Shown: in pieces, positions 42,825-51,982 of the stretch
How the letters are laid out: each line of letters starts with the position of its first letter
Position numbering within the stretch: position 1 is the first letter of the stretch
Assembly (NCBI GenBank): GCA_964567485.1
Contig: CAZMMX010000008.1
Span: forward strand, 30,604-94,603
Reading direction: 5' to 3'
Length of the DNA stretch: 64,000 bases
Source of the DNA: UBA1413 sp964567485
GTDB lineage: Bacteria; Bacteroidota; Bacteroidia; Bacteroidales; Prolixibacteraceae
Program-made: the position numbers and the translations under genes
The notes under the pieces: generated by a model
What the model was told of the DNA's origin: nothing
What the model saw: the letters and a program-made list of their open reading frames with translations, nothing else
The model's database searches: none

Positions 42825-45140
42825 GTGAAATCGAGGCTTTATGGCATCGGGTTCTCCCTGGGAATAGCCCTGCTCTTCCTGGTGATCTTTTTCCGTCCGG
42901 TGCTTCGCGACCCTGACCAGCTCTATTTCGCCACCGGTGGCGACGGATTCAAGGCTTACTACGGGGCGATCTGGCATGTCCGTTACGATTCTCTGTCGCA
43001 AAGGAGCGGGGCCATGAACTACCCCTTCGGTGAGGAAATCCACTTCACCGACAGCCAGCCGCCCGTGACCAATACCCTCAGAATGGCAGCCTCCACATTC
43101 CCCGGAATCAGGGACCACACTGTGGGCATCATCAACCTGTTGATGCTTCTTTCCATTGTTTTGGGAGTGCTCTTTCTCTGTCTGATCCTCATGGAAAGCG
43201 GGGTAGCGTGGTGGTATGCCGCCCTTGTGGCCGCCGGTATGGCCTTTCTCTCGCCGCAGCTCCAAAGGATGGGCGGCCATTTCTCCCTGGCCTGGGTCTT
43301 CTGGATTCCCCTGACGGCCTGGCTGATCCTCCGTTTCGACCGCTCCCGCTGGCTCCTCTACACCCTTCTGCTGGGAGCCACCACCTTTGCCGCCGGAGCC
43401 CTCCATTTTTACTATACCGGTTTTATCGGCTGTCTCATCCTGGGATACTGGCTCTTCCGTTTTTTGTGGTACCGCAAGGCCTCCACCTATTGGTACCGCG
43501 ACTTTCTTCATATTTTCCTGCAGTTGATATTGCCGGTCCTGGTGTTGCAACTACTGGTGCAGATGAATGACGATGTGACCGACCGCACGGCATGGCCTTT
43601 CGGCTACGACCGAAGTGTTGCCCATCCGGTGGCCATCTTCCTCCCTTCGGGGGCTCCTTGGGCTTTTGTGCCGCGCATCATCACCGTCTTCCGCCATATC
43701 TCCTGGGAATCCTATGCTTATATCGGCACCGCCGCCCTGTCAGGGGTGCTGGCCGGACTCTTCTTCATGGGGCGCCGGATAATGCGCAAACAACCCTTTT
43801 ACCGCGTTTCCCCTGACAGGATGATGAATCTCCTCTTCTGGATCTCATTCCTGGCCCTTCTTTTTTCCTTCGGAATTCCCTTTATCTTCGGACTGGAACA
43901 GCTCTATGACTTTGTGGGGTCTTTCCGGCAACTCAGGGTGCTGGCCCGTTTCTCATGGCTCTTTTTCTATTTCATCAATCTGGTGGTTTTCAGTGCCCTC
44001 TACCACAAAGCCCTGGGCTCCCCCTCCCGCTGGTGGTGGAAGGCGTTCGCGGGGGCGGCACTCTTCATGCTCCTTCTCGAAGCGGTTTACAATACCCGGG
44101 GGGTGGCCGTTCACCTCAACAACAGGATTGCCGAACTGGAAGACCGGGAAAATGTGACAGAGGCCAACCGTTGGGTGAAGGAGATCAACGCCGGGGATTA
44201 TCAGGCGATTCTCCCGTTGCCATGGTTTCATGTAGGGTCGGAAAATATCTGGATCGAGGGAACCGAGGAGGGAAAAGAGACGGCCATGGTAGCCTCCCTG
44301 AAAACGGGGCTTCCTCTGGTGGCCACCATGCTGAGCCGTACCTCCCTGTCGCAGACCTTCATGAGCACTTCCCTGTTTACGGAACCATTACAGCGCCTCG
44401 AACTGGTGGATTATCTTCCCTCCGAGAAGCCCTTCCTGGTGTTGGTGATGAAGGATTACACGCCTACTCCTGCGGAACAGTGGCTACTCCGCGGAGCTGC
44501 TCCCGTGGCTTCCGCCGGGAAGTTTGCCCTTTGGCGGCTTCCGGTCACCCAAATAAAAAGCCAGCATGAGACGTGGCGCCGTAGTATATTTGAGAATTAT
44601 GCAGCATCACGGCTTTATTCCCGCGGAAATATGCAGCTGTCGGATTCGGCAGCCTTCGTTAGGCGGCATGGTTTTGATGACGAGGGGTCGCGGGTGACTC
44701 TTCGTGGAATGGGAGCCTTCACCTTTCCGGCACGCGAAAAGCTTCTTTTCGCCGTGGATACCCTACAGGGGGTCAGGGCCGGAGAAGCCATCACCCTGGG
44801 ATTCTGGGTTTACCGCTATCAGGAAGATGCCACACTGCGCACCTGGATGGAGGTGGTCACCAAAGACTCCTCTTCGGGAATGGAAATATCGCGGGGTAGA
44901 TTTCAGTTGTTCCGGCACCTGAAAGCATTTCAGGAAGATTGGGCTCTGGTGGAATTCGACCTTCCCGTGGAAAGGGAGGGGATGATCCTGGAGTTGTATC
45001 TGGAACATGACGTACTCCGCAATGCCGAATTCACCGCCGATGAGCTGCTGATACGCTCCCGGGGGCTCGATGTATGGCAGACCAACGGACCCACCCTTCT
45101 GCATAATGGCAGAACATTTGTCAGAAGGCAGGGAATGTAA
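42825..45140 (+). CDS. large GT-C-like membrane protein with C-terminal beta-sandwich domain
   Basis: 771 residues with about 11 hydrophobic segments; the start appears to be GTG, 10 bases after the preceding stop (no ATG keeps the first membrane segment). The first outer loop has FATGGDGFKAYYGAIWHVRYD (Asp40), an acidic GT-C-type site. A soluble part of about 330 residues follows the last membrane segment and ends in a beta-rich domain (DTLQGVRAGEAITLGFWVYRY, ILELYLEHDV, FTADELLIRS) like those on the 28126 and 30081 proteins. Probably a sugar or glycan transferase on the periplasmic side, working with the upstream fusion enzyme. Confidence 0.7.
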   Translation: MKSRLYGIGFSLGIALLFLVIFFRPVLRDPDQLYFATGGDGFKAYYGAIWHVRYDSLSQRSGAMNYPFGEEIHFTDSQPPVTNTLRMAASTFPGIRDHTVGIINLLMLLSIVLGVLFLCLILMESGVAWWYAALVAAGMAFLSPQLQRMGGHFSLAWVFWIPLTAWLILRFDRSRWLLYTLLLGATTFAAGALHFYYTGFIGCLILGYWLFRFLWYRKASTYWYRDFLHIFLQLILPVLVLQLLVQMNDDVTDRTAWPFGYDRSVAHPVAIFLPSGAPWAFVPRIITVFRHISWESYAYIGTAALSGVLAGLFFMGRRIMRKQPFYRVSPDRMMNLLFWISFLALLFSFGIPFIFGLEQLYDFVGSFRQLRVLARFSWLFFYFINLVVFSALYHKALGSPSRWWWKAFAGAALFMLLLEAVYNTRGVAVHLNNRIAELEDRENVTEANRWVKEINAGDYQAILPLPWFHVGSENIWIEGTEEGKETAMVASLKTGLPLVATMLSRTSLSQTFMSTSLFTEPLQRLELVDYLPSEKPFLVLVMKDYTPTPAEQWLLRGAAPVASAGKFALWRLPVTQIKSQHETWRRSIFENYAASRLYSRGNMQLSDSAAFVRRHGFDDEGSRVTLRGMGAFTFPAREKLLFAVDTLQGVRAGEAITLGFWVYRYQEDATLRTWMEVVTKDSSSGMEISRGRFQLFRHLKAFQEDWALVEFDLPVEREGMILELYLEHDVLRNAEFTADELLIRSRGLDVWQTNGPTLLHNGRTFVRRQGM

Positions 45141-45158
45141 GGTATTTCAATAAGAATC

Positions 45159-45207
45159 GGCCGGCAATCGGGGAGGAATCATCCCCGGCTGCCGGCCGTA
45201 CCTTTTT
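45159..45207. terminator. strong terminator hairpin between convergent genes
   Basis: GGCCGGC at 45159-45165 pairs with GCCGGCC at 45191-45197, and inside it CGGGGA pairs with TCCCCG, giving a stem of about 14 bp with a short bulge; a T run (45203-45207) follows on the plus strand. It ends the GT2/GT-C transcript and may also stop the convergent ABC transporter transcript. Confidence 0.75.
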
Positions 45208-45254
45208 ATAATACCTTGTGCCCTGAGCCGTAACCCCTGAGGCACGCAACTTAC

Positions 45255-46598
45255 CTATCCTTTATACGTCAGCCATTTGGCGAGTTCCTTGAAGGTGACT
45301 TTCTTTCCGTACATGAGGATTCCGGTGCGGTATATTTTGGCGCCGACCCAGATGGCTCCCACCGTGGTAGCCACGAGCAGGACCATGGAAAGGATGATTT
45401 CCCATGTAGGAGGGGAGAAGGGCAGTCGTGCCAACATACATATCGGGGAGGTAAAGGGGACGATGGAGGCCCAGAAGGCGATACTTCCCTCGGGGTTCCG
45501 GGAAATGGAAACCAGCAGGATGATAGAGAGGATCAGCGGGAAGGTGAGGGGAAGGATCATTTGCTGAGAGTCTTCATCGTTGTCGACAGCGGCACCCACG
45601 GCACCCATCAGGGAGCTGTAGAGCAGGTAACCTCCCAGGAAGTAAAAGACAAAACCGAAGATGATCAGCGGGATGTTGAGGTTGGCCAGGCTTTCGAGAA
45701 TTCCGGCGATTTGGTTGTCGCCACCTGCCAGGGCTGCCGGGTTTTGCCCCATGGCCTGCTGTGATTCCATGACGCTCTGTCCCATCTGTTGCGCCGTTTC
45801 CGGGGTGAAAAAGCTCTGCATCACCCCCAGGGCGATCACCCCCAGAATAATCCAGATGCCCACCTGGGTGAGGCCCACCAGGGCTGTACCCACGATCTTG
45901 CCCGCCATCAACTGGAAGGGCTTCACCGAGGAGACAATCACCTCCACAATACGGTTTTTCTTCTCTTCCATGACGCTGCGCATGACCATAGAACCGTACA
46001 TGAAGACGAAAAAGTAAATGACGAACCCCATCAGGTAACTGACAAAAAAGGCCACGATCGAGGAACTCTTCTTCTGTTCCCCTGAATCGGTAACCTTCAG
46101 GGTGTTCACGATGACCTTGGTTTTGGTGGCGGCCAGTTTCTGCTCCAGATCAGGGACGCTGGTCTCCTCGATCACCTTGTTCCGTTTGTCGGTTTCAATG
46201 ATCTGACTCAACTTCCTCTCAATCTGCTCGTTCAAGTCCATGGGAAGCTGTTTCTTCGACAGCAGTTCCACCTGGTTTACCGTGTAAACATTAGCGGGAA
46301 TGTAAAGAAGGGCGTAAAATTCATCATCGGTGAGGTTGTTTTTGAGGCTCTTGTATTTCTCCTCCTCGATGAAATGGTACTTGGTATATCCTTCCTGACC
46401 CAGCTGGTCGTAGAAGAGTGTCGACTCGTCATAAACGGCGATGAGTCTCTCCTGTTTGTCATCACGCATGGCCAGCCACATGGGGATGACCATCAACGCA
46501 GCCATCAGGAGGGGGACGACAAGGGTGGTGACGATAAATGATTTTTTCCTGACACGGATGAGGTATTCACGTTTCAGAATGATCCAGGTCTTATTCAT
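45255..46598 (-). CDS. ABC-2 type transporter permease (NatB-like)
   Basis: 447 residues. First membrane segment at about 20-42 after a basic start (LKREYLIRVRKKSF), a large extracytoplasmic domain (about 45-180), then five more membrane segments and the ABC-2 pattern FMYGSMVMRSVMEEKKNRIVEVIVSSVKPFQLMAGKIVG. This is the NatB/ABC2_membrane_3 type of exporter permease. Its partner ATPase gene overlaps it by ATGA (4 bases). Substrate cannot be told; sodium ions are exported by the Bacillus relative NatAB. Confidence 0.88.
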   Translation of the reverse strand: MNKTWIILKREYLIRVRKKSFIVTTLVVPLLMAALMVIPMWLAMRDDKQERLIAVYDESTLFYDQLGQEGYTKYHFIEEEKYKSLKNNLTDDEFYALLYIPANVYTVNQVELLSKKQLPMDLNEQIERKLSQIIETDKRNKVIEETSVPDLEQKLAATKTKVIVNTLKVTDSGEQKKSSSIVAFFVSYLMGFVIYFFVFMYGSMVMRSVMEEKKNRIVEVIVSSVKPFQLMAGKIVGTALVGLTQVGIWIILGVIALGVMQSFFTPETAQQMGQSVMESQQAMGQNPAALAGGDNQIAGILESLANLNIPLIIFGFVFYFLGGYLLYSSLMGAVGAAVDNDEDSQQMILPLTFPLILSIILLVSISRNPEGSIAFWASIVPFTSPICMLARLPFSPPTWEIILSMVLLVATTVGAIWVGAKIYRTGILMYGKKVTFKELAKWLTYKG

Positions 46599-47530
46599 AT
46601 TGTGGTGTTTTCTTGGTTATAATTTCCAACTGCTTTGATAAAAACATCGTTCATACTGGGAATGATCTCCCTGAATGATCTGATTTCTGCCACATCGAGG
46701 AGGCTCCTGACCAGTTCGTTGTTTCCGTTTCCGTCAATGTGCTGGACGCGGATGTTGTTTTCGCGTACTGTTTCCTTGTGGTCGAGGATGGTGAAGTTTC
46801 TGTCGAGAACCTGCTGAACCTGTTGGAAATCGCCAATATAGGAGAGTTCAAAGATATTTGACTTGTAGTTTTCCTTGACCTCGTGAACTGGTCCGTCGAG
46901 GATTTTTCTGGATTTATTGATCAGGGCGATGTGATCGCAGAGGTCTTCGACGGTGCCCATGTTGTGTGTCGAGAAGATAATGGTGGCTCCTTTTTCGCGG
47001 AGTTCCAGGATCTCCTGTTTGATCAGGTTGGCATTGATGGGGTCGAAGCCGCTGAAGGGTTCGTCAAAGATGAGCAACTGGGGATTGTGGACCACCGTGG
47101 TGATAAACTGCACCTTTTGCTGCATTCCTTTGGAGAGTTCCTCCACCTTCTTATCCCACCACGAAGTGATGTCAAATTTCTTGAACCAGTATTTGAGGCT
47201 GTTCATAGCCTGGCTTCGGGACATTCCCTTGAGCTGGGCGAGGTAGATGGCCTGGTCCCCGATTTTCATCTTGGTATAAAGGCCGCGTTCTTCGGGGAGG
47301 TAGCCGATACGGCTGACATCTTCAGGTTTTATCTTCTTTCCTTCGAGGAAGACCTCGCCCTGGTCGGGAGCCGTGATCTGGTTGACGATCCTGATCAGGG
47401 TTGTTTTTCCGGCCCCGTTGGGCCCCAGCAATCCGAAGATGCAGCCCCGGGGCACCTCAATACTTACATCTGTGAGGGCATGTGTGCTGCCGTAAACTTT
47501 GTGAATTCCTTGGGTTGTGAAAAATTCCAT
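46595..47530 (-). CDS. ABC transporter ATP-binding protein (NatA-like)
   Basis: 311 residues from MEFFTTQGIHKVYG; twelve more codons are open upstream but precede the family start. Walker A GPNGAGKTT (36-44), the signature motif LSKGMQQ (132-138) and Walker B LLIFDEPFSGFD (152-163) are complete, and the switch His is in FSTHNMGTVEDL. The extra C-terminal domain of about 80 residues is as in NatA-type ATPases. The stop overlaps the permease start by 4 bases, so the two form one exporter. Confidence 0.93.
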   Translation of the reverse strand: MEFFTTQGIHKVYGSTHALTDVSIEVPRGCIFGLLGPNGAGKTTLIRIVNQITAPDQGEVFLEGKKIKPEDVSRIGYLPEERGLYTKMKIGDQAIYLAQLKGMSRSQAMNSLKYWFKKFDITSWWDKKVEELSKGMQQKVQFITTVVHNPQLLIFDEPFSGFDPINANLIKQEILELREKGATIIFSTHNMGTVEDLCDHIALINKSRKILDGPVHEVKENYKSNIFELSYIGDFQQVQQVLDRNFTILDHKETVRENNIRVQHIDGNGNNELVRSLLDVAEIRSFREIIPSMNDVFIKAVGNYNQENTTI

Positions 47531-47577
47531 ATGCTGTTTTTGAAATTGGTAGACGGTTTGGTTCAATAATTACATCG

Positions 47578-48720
47578 TTATGTAAAGGGGTTGCCGTTTT
47601 TGTCGAGTTTGTCGAGGTCCTGAGTGATTTTCCGGACGATTTTCAGGTTATCGAAGAACTCCTTGGCGATGACGCGCAGGATGGTATAGATGGGGATGGC
47701 CAGCACCATGCCTATGATGCCTCCCAGGCTTCCGGCCGCCAGGATGACCAGGAAGATCTCGAGGGGATGGGCTTTCACGCTACTGCTGTAGATTAAGGGC
47801 TGGAAAAGGACATCGTCGAGGACTTTGACGGAAAGGAAGGCCACGGCCATCCATCCCAGCAGGGGCAGGGTGTAACTCATAAAGTCCATGTGGACATGTA
47901 TGGCCAGACCGATCATCAGACCGATGGTCACGCCGATCCAGGGACCTACATAGGGAATGATGTTGAAGAGCCCACAGAAGAGCCCGATGATGACGGCGTG
48001 GTTAAATTCAAGGCCGATGATGGTCAGTCCCAGCGTATAGAGCGACCCCACCAGAATCATTTCCAGCACGATGCCCAGGAAATACCTCCTGAGCAGATAG
48101 GAGATGGAATCGAGAATCTTGCTTACTTTTTCCTCCATGTCGGTGGGGACCAGCAAGAGGATGGCATCGCGGAACATGGTGGAGTCCTTCAGAAAGAAAA
48201 AGGTGATGAAGGAGACGGCGAAAAAGCCGATAAAGAGTTCTCCCACGGTGCCTGCTATGAAGCTTACCATTTGGTTCAGGTCGGAAATCCGGAATTTCTC
48301 ATCGAGTTGCTGGCTGATCAGGTCGATAAAGGTGCTGTCGGTGATGACCACGGGGCCCCGGCTGAAGAAGCTGAAAAACCGGGTGAGGGGTTCCTGGAGG
48401 GAAGAGAAGATCTGCTCGAAATTGATCGAGGAGAAAGTCTCAAATTCCTTGACCAGCAGGGGAATGAGAAACTTGAATACGGCGAAGAAGAGGAGCCAGA
48501 GAGAGATCAGCGAGATAAAGGCGGCCACCGACCGGGGAATGCTCCATTTGCCGATTCTCACCCTGTCAAGGGCCCACATCAAGGGCTTCCCGACAAAGGA
48601 GAGAATGACCGATAAAAGGATATATATGACGATATCAAGAAAGAACCAGAGCAGGAAAGCCAGTATGACGCCTCCCGAAATAAGCAGGATGTTGCGCGTG
48701 CGGTTCTTGATATTGAACAT
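47578..48720 (-). CDS. AI-2E family membrane protein
   Basis: 380 residues of the AI-2E/UPF0118 family: an N-terminal double membrane segment, an amphipathic middle, and the conserved C-terminal set with FCGLFNIIPYVGPWIGVTIGLMIGL and LDDVLFQPLIYSSSVKAHPLEIFLVILAAGSLGGIIGMVLAIP. Members include Na+/H+ antiporters and the E. coli AI-2 exporter TqsA; the cargo cannot be predicted. A TACATTTG promoter box lies 13 bases before the ATG. The NatAB-like genes follow in the same direction about 47 bases further on. Confidence 0.88.
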   Translation of the reverse strand: MFNIKNRTRNILLISGGVILAFLLWFFLDIVIYILLSVILSFVGKPLMWALDRVRIGKWSIPRSVAAFISLISLWLLFFAVFKFLIPLLVKEFETFSSINFEQIFSSLQEPLTRFFSFFSRGPVVITDSTFIDLISQQLDEKFRISDLNQMVSFIAGTVGELFIGFFAVSFITFFFLKDSTMFRDAILLLVPTDMEEKVSKILDSISYLLRRYFLGIVLEMILVGSLYTLGLTIIGLEFNHAVIIGLFCGLFNIIPYVGPWIGVTIGLMIGLAIHVHMDFMSYTLPLLGWMAVAFLSVKVLDDVLFQPLIYSSSVKAHPLEIFLVILAAGSLGGIIGMVLAIPIYTILRVIAKEFFDNLKIVRKITQDLDKLDKNGNPFT

Positions 48721-48733
48721 GCTGTTTTTTATT

Positions 48734-48741
48734 CAAATGTA
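48734..48741 (-). promoter_or_regulatory. promoter box TACATTTG of the AI-2E family gene
   Basis: Minus strand TACATTTG, full consensus, 13 bases before the ATG, so the mRNA leader would be only a few bases long. It may also drive the ABC transporter genes. Confidence 0.5.
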
Positions 48742-48806
48742 AGATATTTTTTTTCAGACTGAATGTGGCGGTGGTTATTTTCGGGGGAAGCCGCCCTAGT
48801 CTTTCA

Positions 48807-50600
48807 TTAACCGGAGGGGCTGCCGGGGGCCAACTGGCGGGAGGCCCTGTGGTGGTACCATTGGGTCAGGGTACAGTTGTAAAAATGGGATTTCCGGGGG
48901 TGGTGCCAGGGGCCCTCCGGAAACTGACGCATGAGAAGGGTGGTGATTTCATGGTAGAAGGCGTCGTCGTTCATGGGATACCAGAGGGTTTTAACGAAGT
49001 GGGGCAGGGTGCGGATGATGAACTCCCTGGCCGGACTGTAAGGGTGTCGCGGCGCCGTTTCAGTGCGTAGATCCCCGTCGCACCCGTGGGGTTTGAAAAA
49101 GTGGGTGGCCAGGGTGTCGTAATAGAGTTTTCCCCCCAACAAAGCCTCCAGGGGAAGGGAGAGGAACCACGCCGTGAGTTCCCTGTTGAAAAGGGGCATG
49201 ACAGGGCGGAGGCCGAAGAAGTCGAAGAGCAGCGTGGAGTTAGCGATCAGTTTGCACTGCCGTTCTTCGAGGTCCCAGCTGCGGAATAGCCCTGTGGGGG
49301 TGAGTCCTTCGGGGAAGGTGCCCGATAGAGGAAACGCCGGTTGATTTGCCAATGAAGTGACCGGGCTGGTGTATTCTCCGGAATTCTGGAAAAATTCCCT
49401 GTAGAAAGTCTCCCTTACTTTGTTCAATTCCCTTTTCCCGGAGGGGTAGGAGGTGCCGAACCGGGTGATGATGGCCTTGAAGAGTTCTTTGGGGGAGTCG
49501 CCGGGGAGTGCGGTATAGAGGTGGGACCCTCTGAGGAAGTCGCCGGGATGCCCCGGCATGACGATGGTTTCGTGGTCGATGACCCCTGTGTCGAGGAGGT
49601 GCCTGACGGCGGGGTAGTCCTGCATGAAGGGCATGGAGGAGAGGTGGCCGGCGAAGTCGATATACTCATGGAAGATGGCGTCGCTGGTGTAACGGCCGAT
49701 CATGGCCTGGTCATAATTTACGGTAAGGTGGGGAAATCCCAGCTGTCGGGCGATGCGGGTGGCGGCAGGGGCTTCGCTGTTGCCGGGGCGGCCCCAGGTG
49801 GCACAGATAACATTCGTATGCCCTGTTTCTCTGAGAAGGCAGGCCAGGAGGCGGGAGTCGTAGCCTGAGGTGAGGGGAAGGAGGATTTTTTTCTCTTTCA
49901 GCAGTGGCCGATAAGATGCGAAAGCCCGGCGGATCCTCGCGGCGGCTTCCGCGGTCAGCGGTGGCCGCGTCATTTCGTTTTCTTCCGGGGTGCTCACGGG
50001 CGGGGATTCCCGGGAAATCAGAGGGCTTTCCCCATCAGGAGGGGAACATTCCCGGGAGAGAGGAAGAGGGCTCAGACGCTGTGGGGCTCCAGGAATGAAG
50101 AAATGGCCGGTGTCGCCCTCATGGCTGATTCTGATGATTTCGCCGGCTCTTACCTGTCGGAGGTTGGCGGCGAGGGTTTTGCCGGCCGGGGTGACCCCGA
50201 AATGGAGGAAATAGCGGGAGGCTTCTTCGTCGGGGGGCTGGAGGCCTGCCTGCGCCAGGAGCCGCAGCGGGGAGTCCCCGGCCATGATCCTCTGCTCTGT
50301 GGTCAGGTAAAAGAGAGGATAACTGCGGCTGATGCTGCACGCCAGCCATATCTCCTCCTTTCTGAGGGCGATCAGGGAGAACTGTCCGTCGAGGGTTTCC
50401 ACCCACTGCCGGAACTCCCCGAAGGAGGAGATGTGGTTCCGGGTGAGGTGCCACAGTTCCCCGTCAGAAGCCATGCCGTGTGCTCCGATGGCAAAACCGG
50501 TAACCCTGAGTTCTTCGGGAAGGGAGGGTCCCCCCGCCCCGGGGAGTGCCCCACTGTTCCAGCGGTAAGCGCCGGTATCGATGGTCATCGGGTCATCCAT
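48807..50600 (-). CDS. asparagine-synthase-like protein without the N-terminal Cys
   Basis: Up to 597 residues. The C-terminal half is an asparagine synthetase domain with the ATP-binding LPLTSGYDSRLL (242-253, SGYDSR at 245-250). The N-terminal half resembles the glutaminase-type domain but starts MDDPMTID or, from Met5, MTIDTG, and lacks the Cys that follows the initiator Met in active glutaminases. Residues about 172-212 are a Ser/Pro-rich insert (SPLPLSRECSPP). From Met5 the start overlaps the flippase stop by ATGA, the likelier start. Such proteins in polysaccharide clusters may amidate sugars or acids; here the substrate is unknown. Confidence 0.72.
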   Translation of the reverse strand: MDDPMTIDTGAYRWNSGALPGAGGPSLPEELRVTGFAIGAHGMASDGELWHLTRNHISSFGEFRQWVETLDGQFSLIALRKEEIWLACSISRSYPLFYLTTEQRIMAGDSPLRLLAQAGLQPPDEEASRYFLHFGVTPAGKTLAANLRQVRAGEIIRISHEGDTGHFFIPGAPQRLSPLPLSRECSPPDGESPLISRESPPVSTPEENEMTRPPLTAEAAARIRRAFASYRPLLKEKKILLPLTSGYDSRLLACLLRETGHTNVICATWGRPGNSEAPAATRIARQLGFPHLTVNYDQAMIGRYTSDAIFHEYIDFAGHLSSMPFMQDYPAVRHLLDTGVIDHETIVMPGHPGDFLRGSHLYTALPGDSPKELFKAIITRFGTSYPSGKRELNKVRETFYREFFQNSGEYTSPVTSLANQPAFPLSGTFPEGLTPTGLFRSWDLEERQCKLIANSTLLFDFFGLRPVMPLFNRELTAWFLSLPLEALLGGKLYYDTLATHFFKPHGCDGDLRTETAPRHPYSPAREFIIRTLPHFVKTLWYPMNDDAFYHEITTLLMRQFPEGPWHHPRKSHFYNCTLTQWYHHRASRQLAPGSPSG

Positions 50601-51982
50601 AGCCGCAGGATTAGAAGAGGAACAACGGCCAGGGCCGTGGCTTTCGCCAGAAAAAAGAGAGCCCTGAGGGTTTTCACTCCGGCCAGATGGAGGGAGTAAA
50701 AGGTCAGAAATCCAAAAAAGAGGAGTCCGGTAAGACTATAAAGGGCGATGGTCAGCGTCAGCTCCTTCAGGAGGAAGCCTCCGGCCAGAAGGACTGCCGC
50801 CCGTGCGATCAGGAGAAGGATGTTGAAGATCATCGACACCTTTTGTTTTTCCCGGGCGATCAGGATTGTGGAGAGGGGGGATCCGGTGAAGACCATGAAT
50901 AGCCAGGGTGAGAGCAGGGAGGCCAGGCTTCCCGAGAAGGCCCATTCCGCGCCGAAGAGGAGGCTGAAAATCTCCTTTCCCCAGAGGGCCAGAAGGGTAA
51001 AGGGCACGATGCCCAAAGTCACCTGTTTCCTGAAGAGATCCCAGGTGAGGGTTTCCAAATCGGCGGGGGTTTCCTGAAGAGAGCGGGCTTTCTGGATATA
51101 CACACTTCCGATGGAGATGGAGGTGAGCTGCACGGGAATGCTGAGATAACGGTGCGAAAAGGAGTAGAGGCCCAGCATGGTTTTTCCGAAGAAGGGCTGG
51201 ATCATAAAGACCGGCAGCTGGCTGCTCAGGAAGTTGAAAAATTCGGAGGGAACCGAAAAGCGGGGGAAGTTGGCATAACGGCGGGCCAGGGCTTTTTCCG
51301 AATCGGTGTAGCGAAGAGCCTTTCCGAAGGAGAAGGGAAGTGAAAAAATCCGTTTGGTTTTTTCCGGGAGGCTCTTTTTTTCGTTTTCCGGAAGGTAAAA
51401 GAAAAAGAGGGCGAAAGTCAGTGCTTGGGCGAGGGTGACGCCCAGGAAGAGCCCTACCGACGGAAAGATGAAAAAGAGGGATTGGAGGATTCCCGAGGCC
51501 AGGGCGCGGCAGAGTTCCAGGGAGGCCAGTCTTTTAAAAAGCTTGTTACTGATGAAGTTGTTACGGATAAGCTGCAGGGCGCCGAAGAAAAAGGCGTGGA
51601 GGGGGATCATCATCACCATCAGGCTGTTACCCCTGATGGTGGCGGGGAGCAGCAGGGAGAGGAGCATGGCCGCCAGGAGGATTCCGTTGATGATGGCGTT
51701 GGTTTTCAGCCCCAGGGAGAAGAGCTGCTGCTTCTCGGCGGCGCTTCCGGCCAGAAGGAGAGCCCCCTCATAGCCGCCGTTGGCGAAGATGGAGACCAGG
51801 GAGGAGATGCTCAGAAATAAGACGAAAATGCCGAAATCATCGGGAGCATAGAGCCTGGCGATAAGGATGGCAAAGAGGGCAGGGACCAGCCGTGCGGCAA
51901 AGATCCCCGAGAACAGGCCTATGATGTTCCTGTAGAAATCACTCTTTATCAGCTTGTGCCACCTTTTTTCGGGTCGGGTCAT
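50585..51982 (-). CDS. Wzx-type polysaccharide/lipid-linked glycan flippase
   Basis: 465 residues with about 12-14 membrane segments in the MOP/MVF exporter pattern: an N-terminal FYRNIIGLFSGIFAARLVPALFAI segment, then FGIFVLFLSISSLVSIFANGGYEGALLLAGS as in Wzx O-antigen flippases. These move lipid-linked oligosaccharides across the inner membrane. It starts after a 221-base leader and overlaps the asparagine-synthase-like gene, so the two probably work in one glycan pathway. Wzx proteins vary greatly in sequence, so the substrate is open. Confidence 0.8.
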   Translation of the reverse strand: MTRPEKRWHKLIKSDFYRNIIGLFSGIFAARLVPALFAILIARLYAPDDFGIFVLFLSISSLVSIFANGGYEGALLLAGSAAEKQQLFSLGLKTNAIINGILLAAMLLSLLLPATIRGNSLMVMMIPLHAFFFGALQLIRNNFISNKLFKRLASLELCRALASGILQSLFFIFPSVGLFLGVTLAQALTFALFFFYLPENEKKSLPEKTKRIFSLPFSFGKALRYTDSEKALARRYANFPRFSVPSEFFNFLSSQLPVFMIQPFFGKTMLGLYSFSHRYLSIPVQLTSISIGSVYIQKARSLQETPADLETLTWDLFRKQVTLGIVPFTLLALWGKEIFSLLFGAEWAFSGSLASLLSPWLFMVFTGSPLSTILIAREKQKVSMIFNILLLIARAAVLLAGGFLLKELTLTIALYSLTGLLFFGFLTFYSLHLAGVKTLRALFFLAKATALAVVPLLILRLWMTR

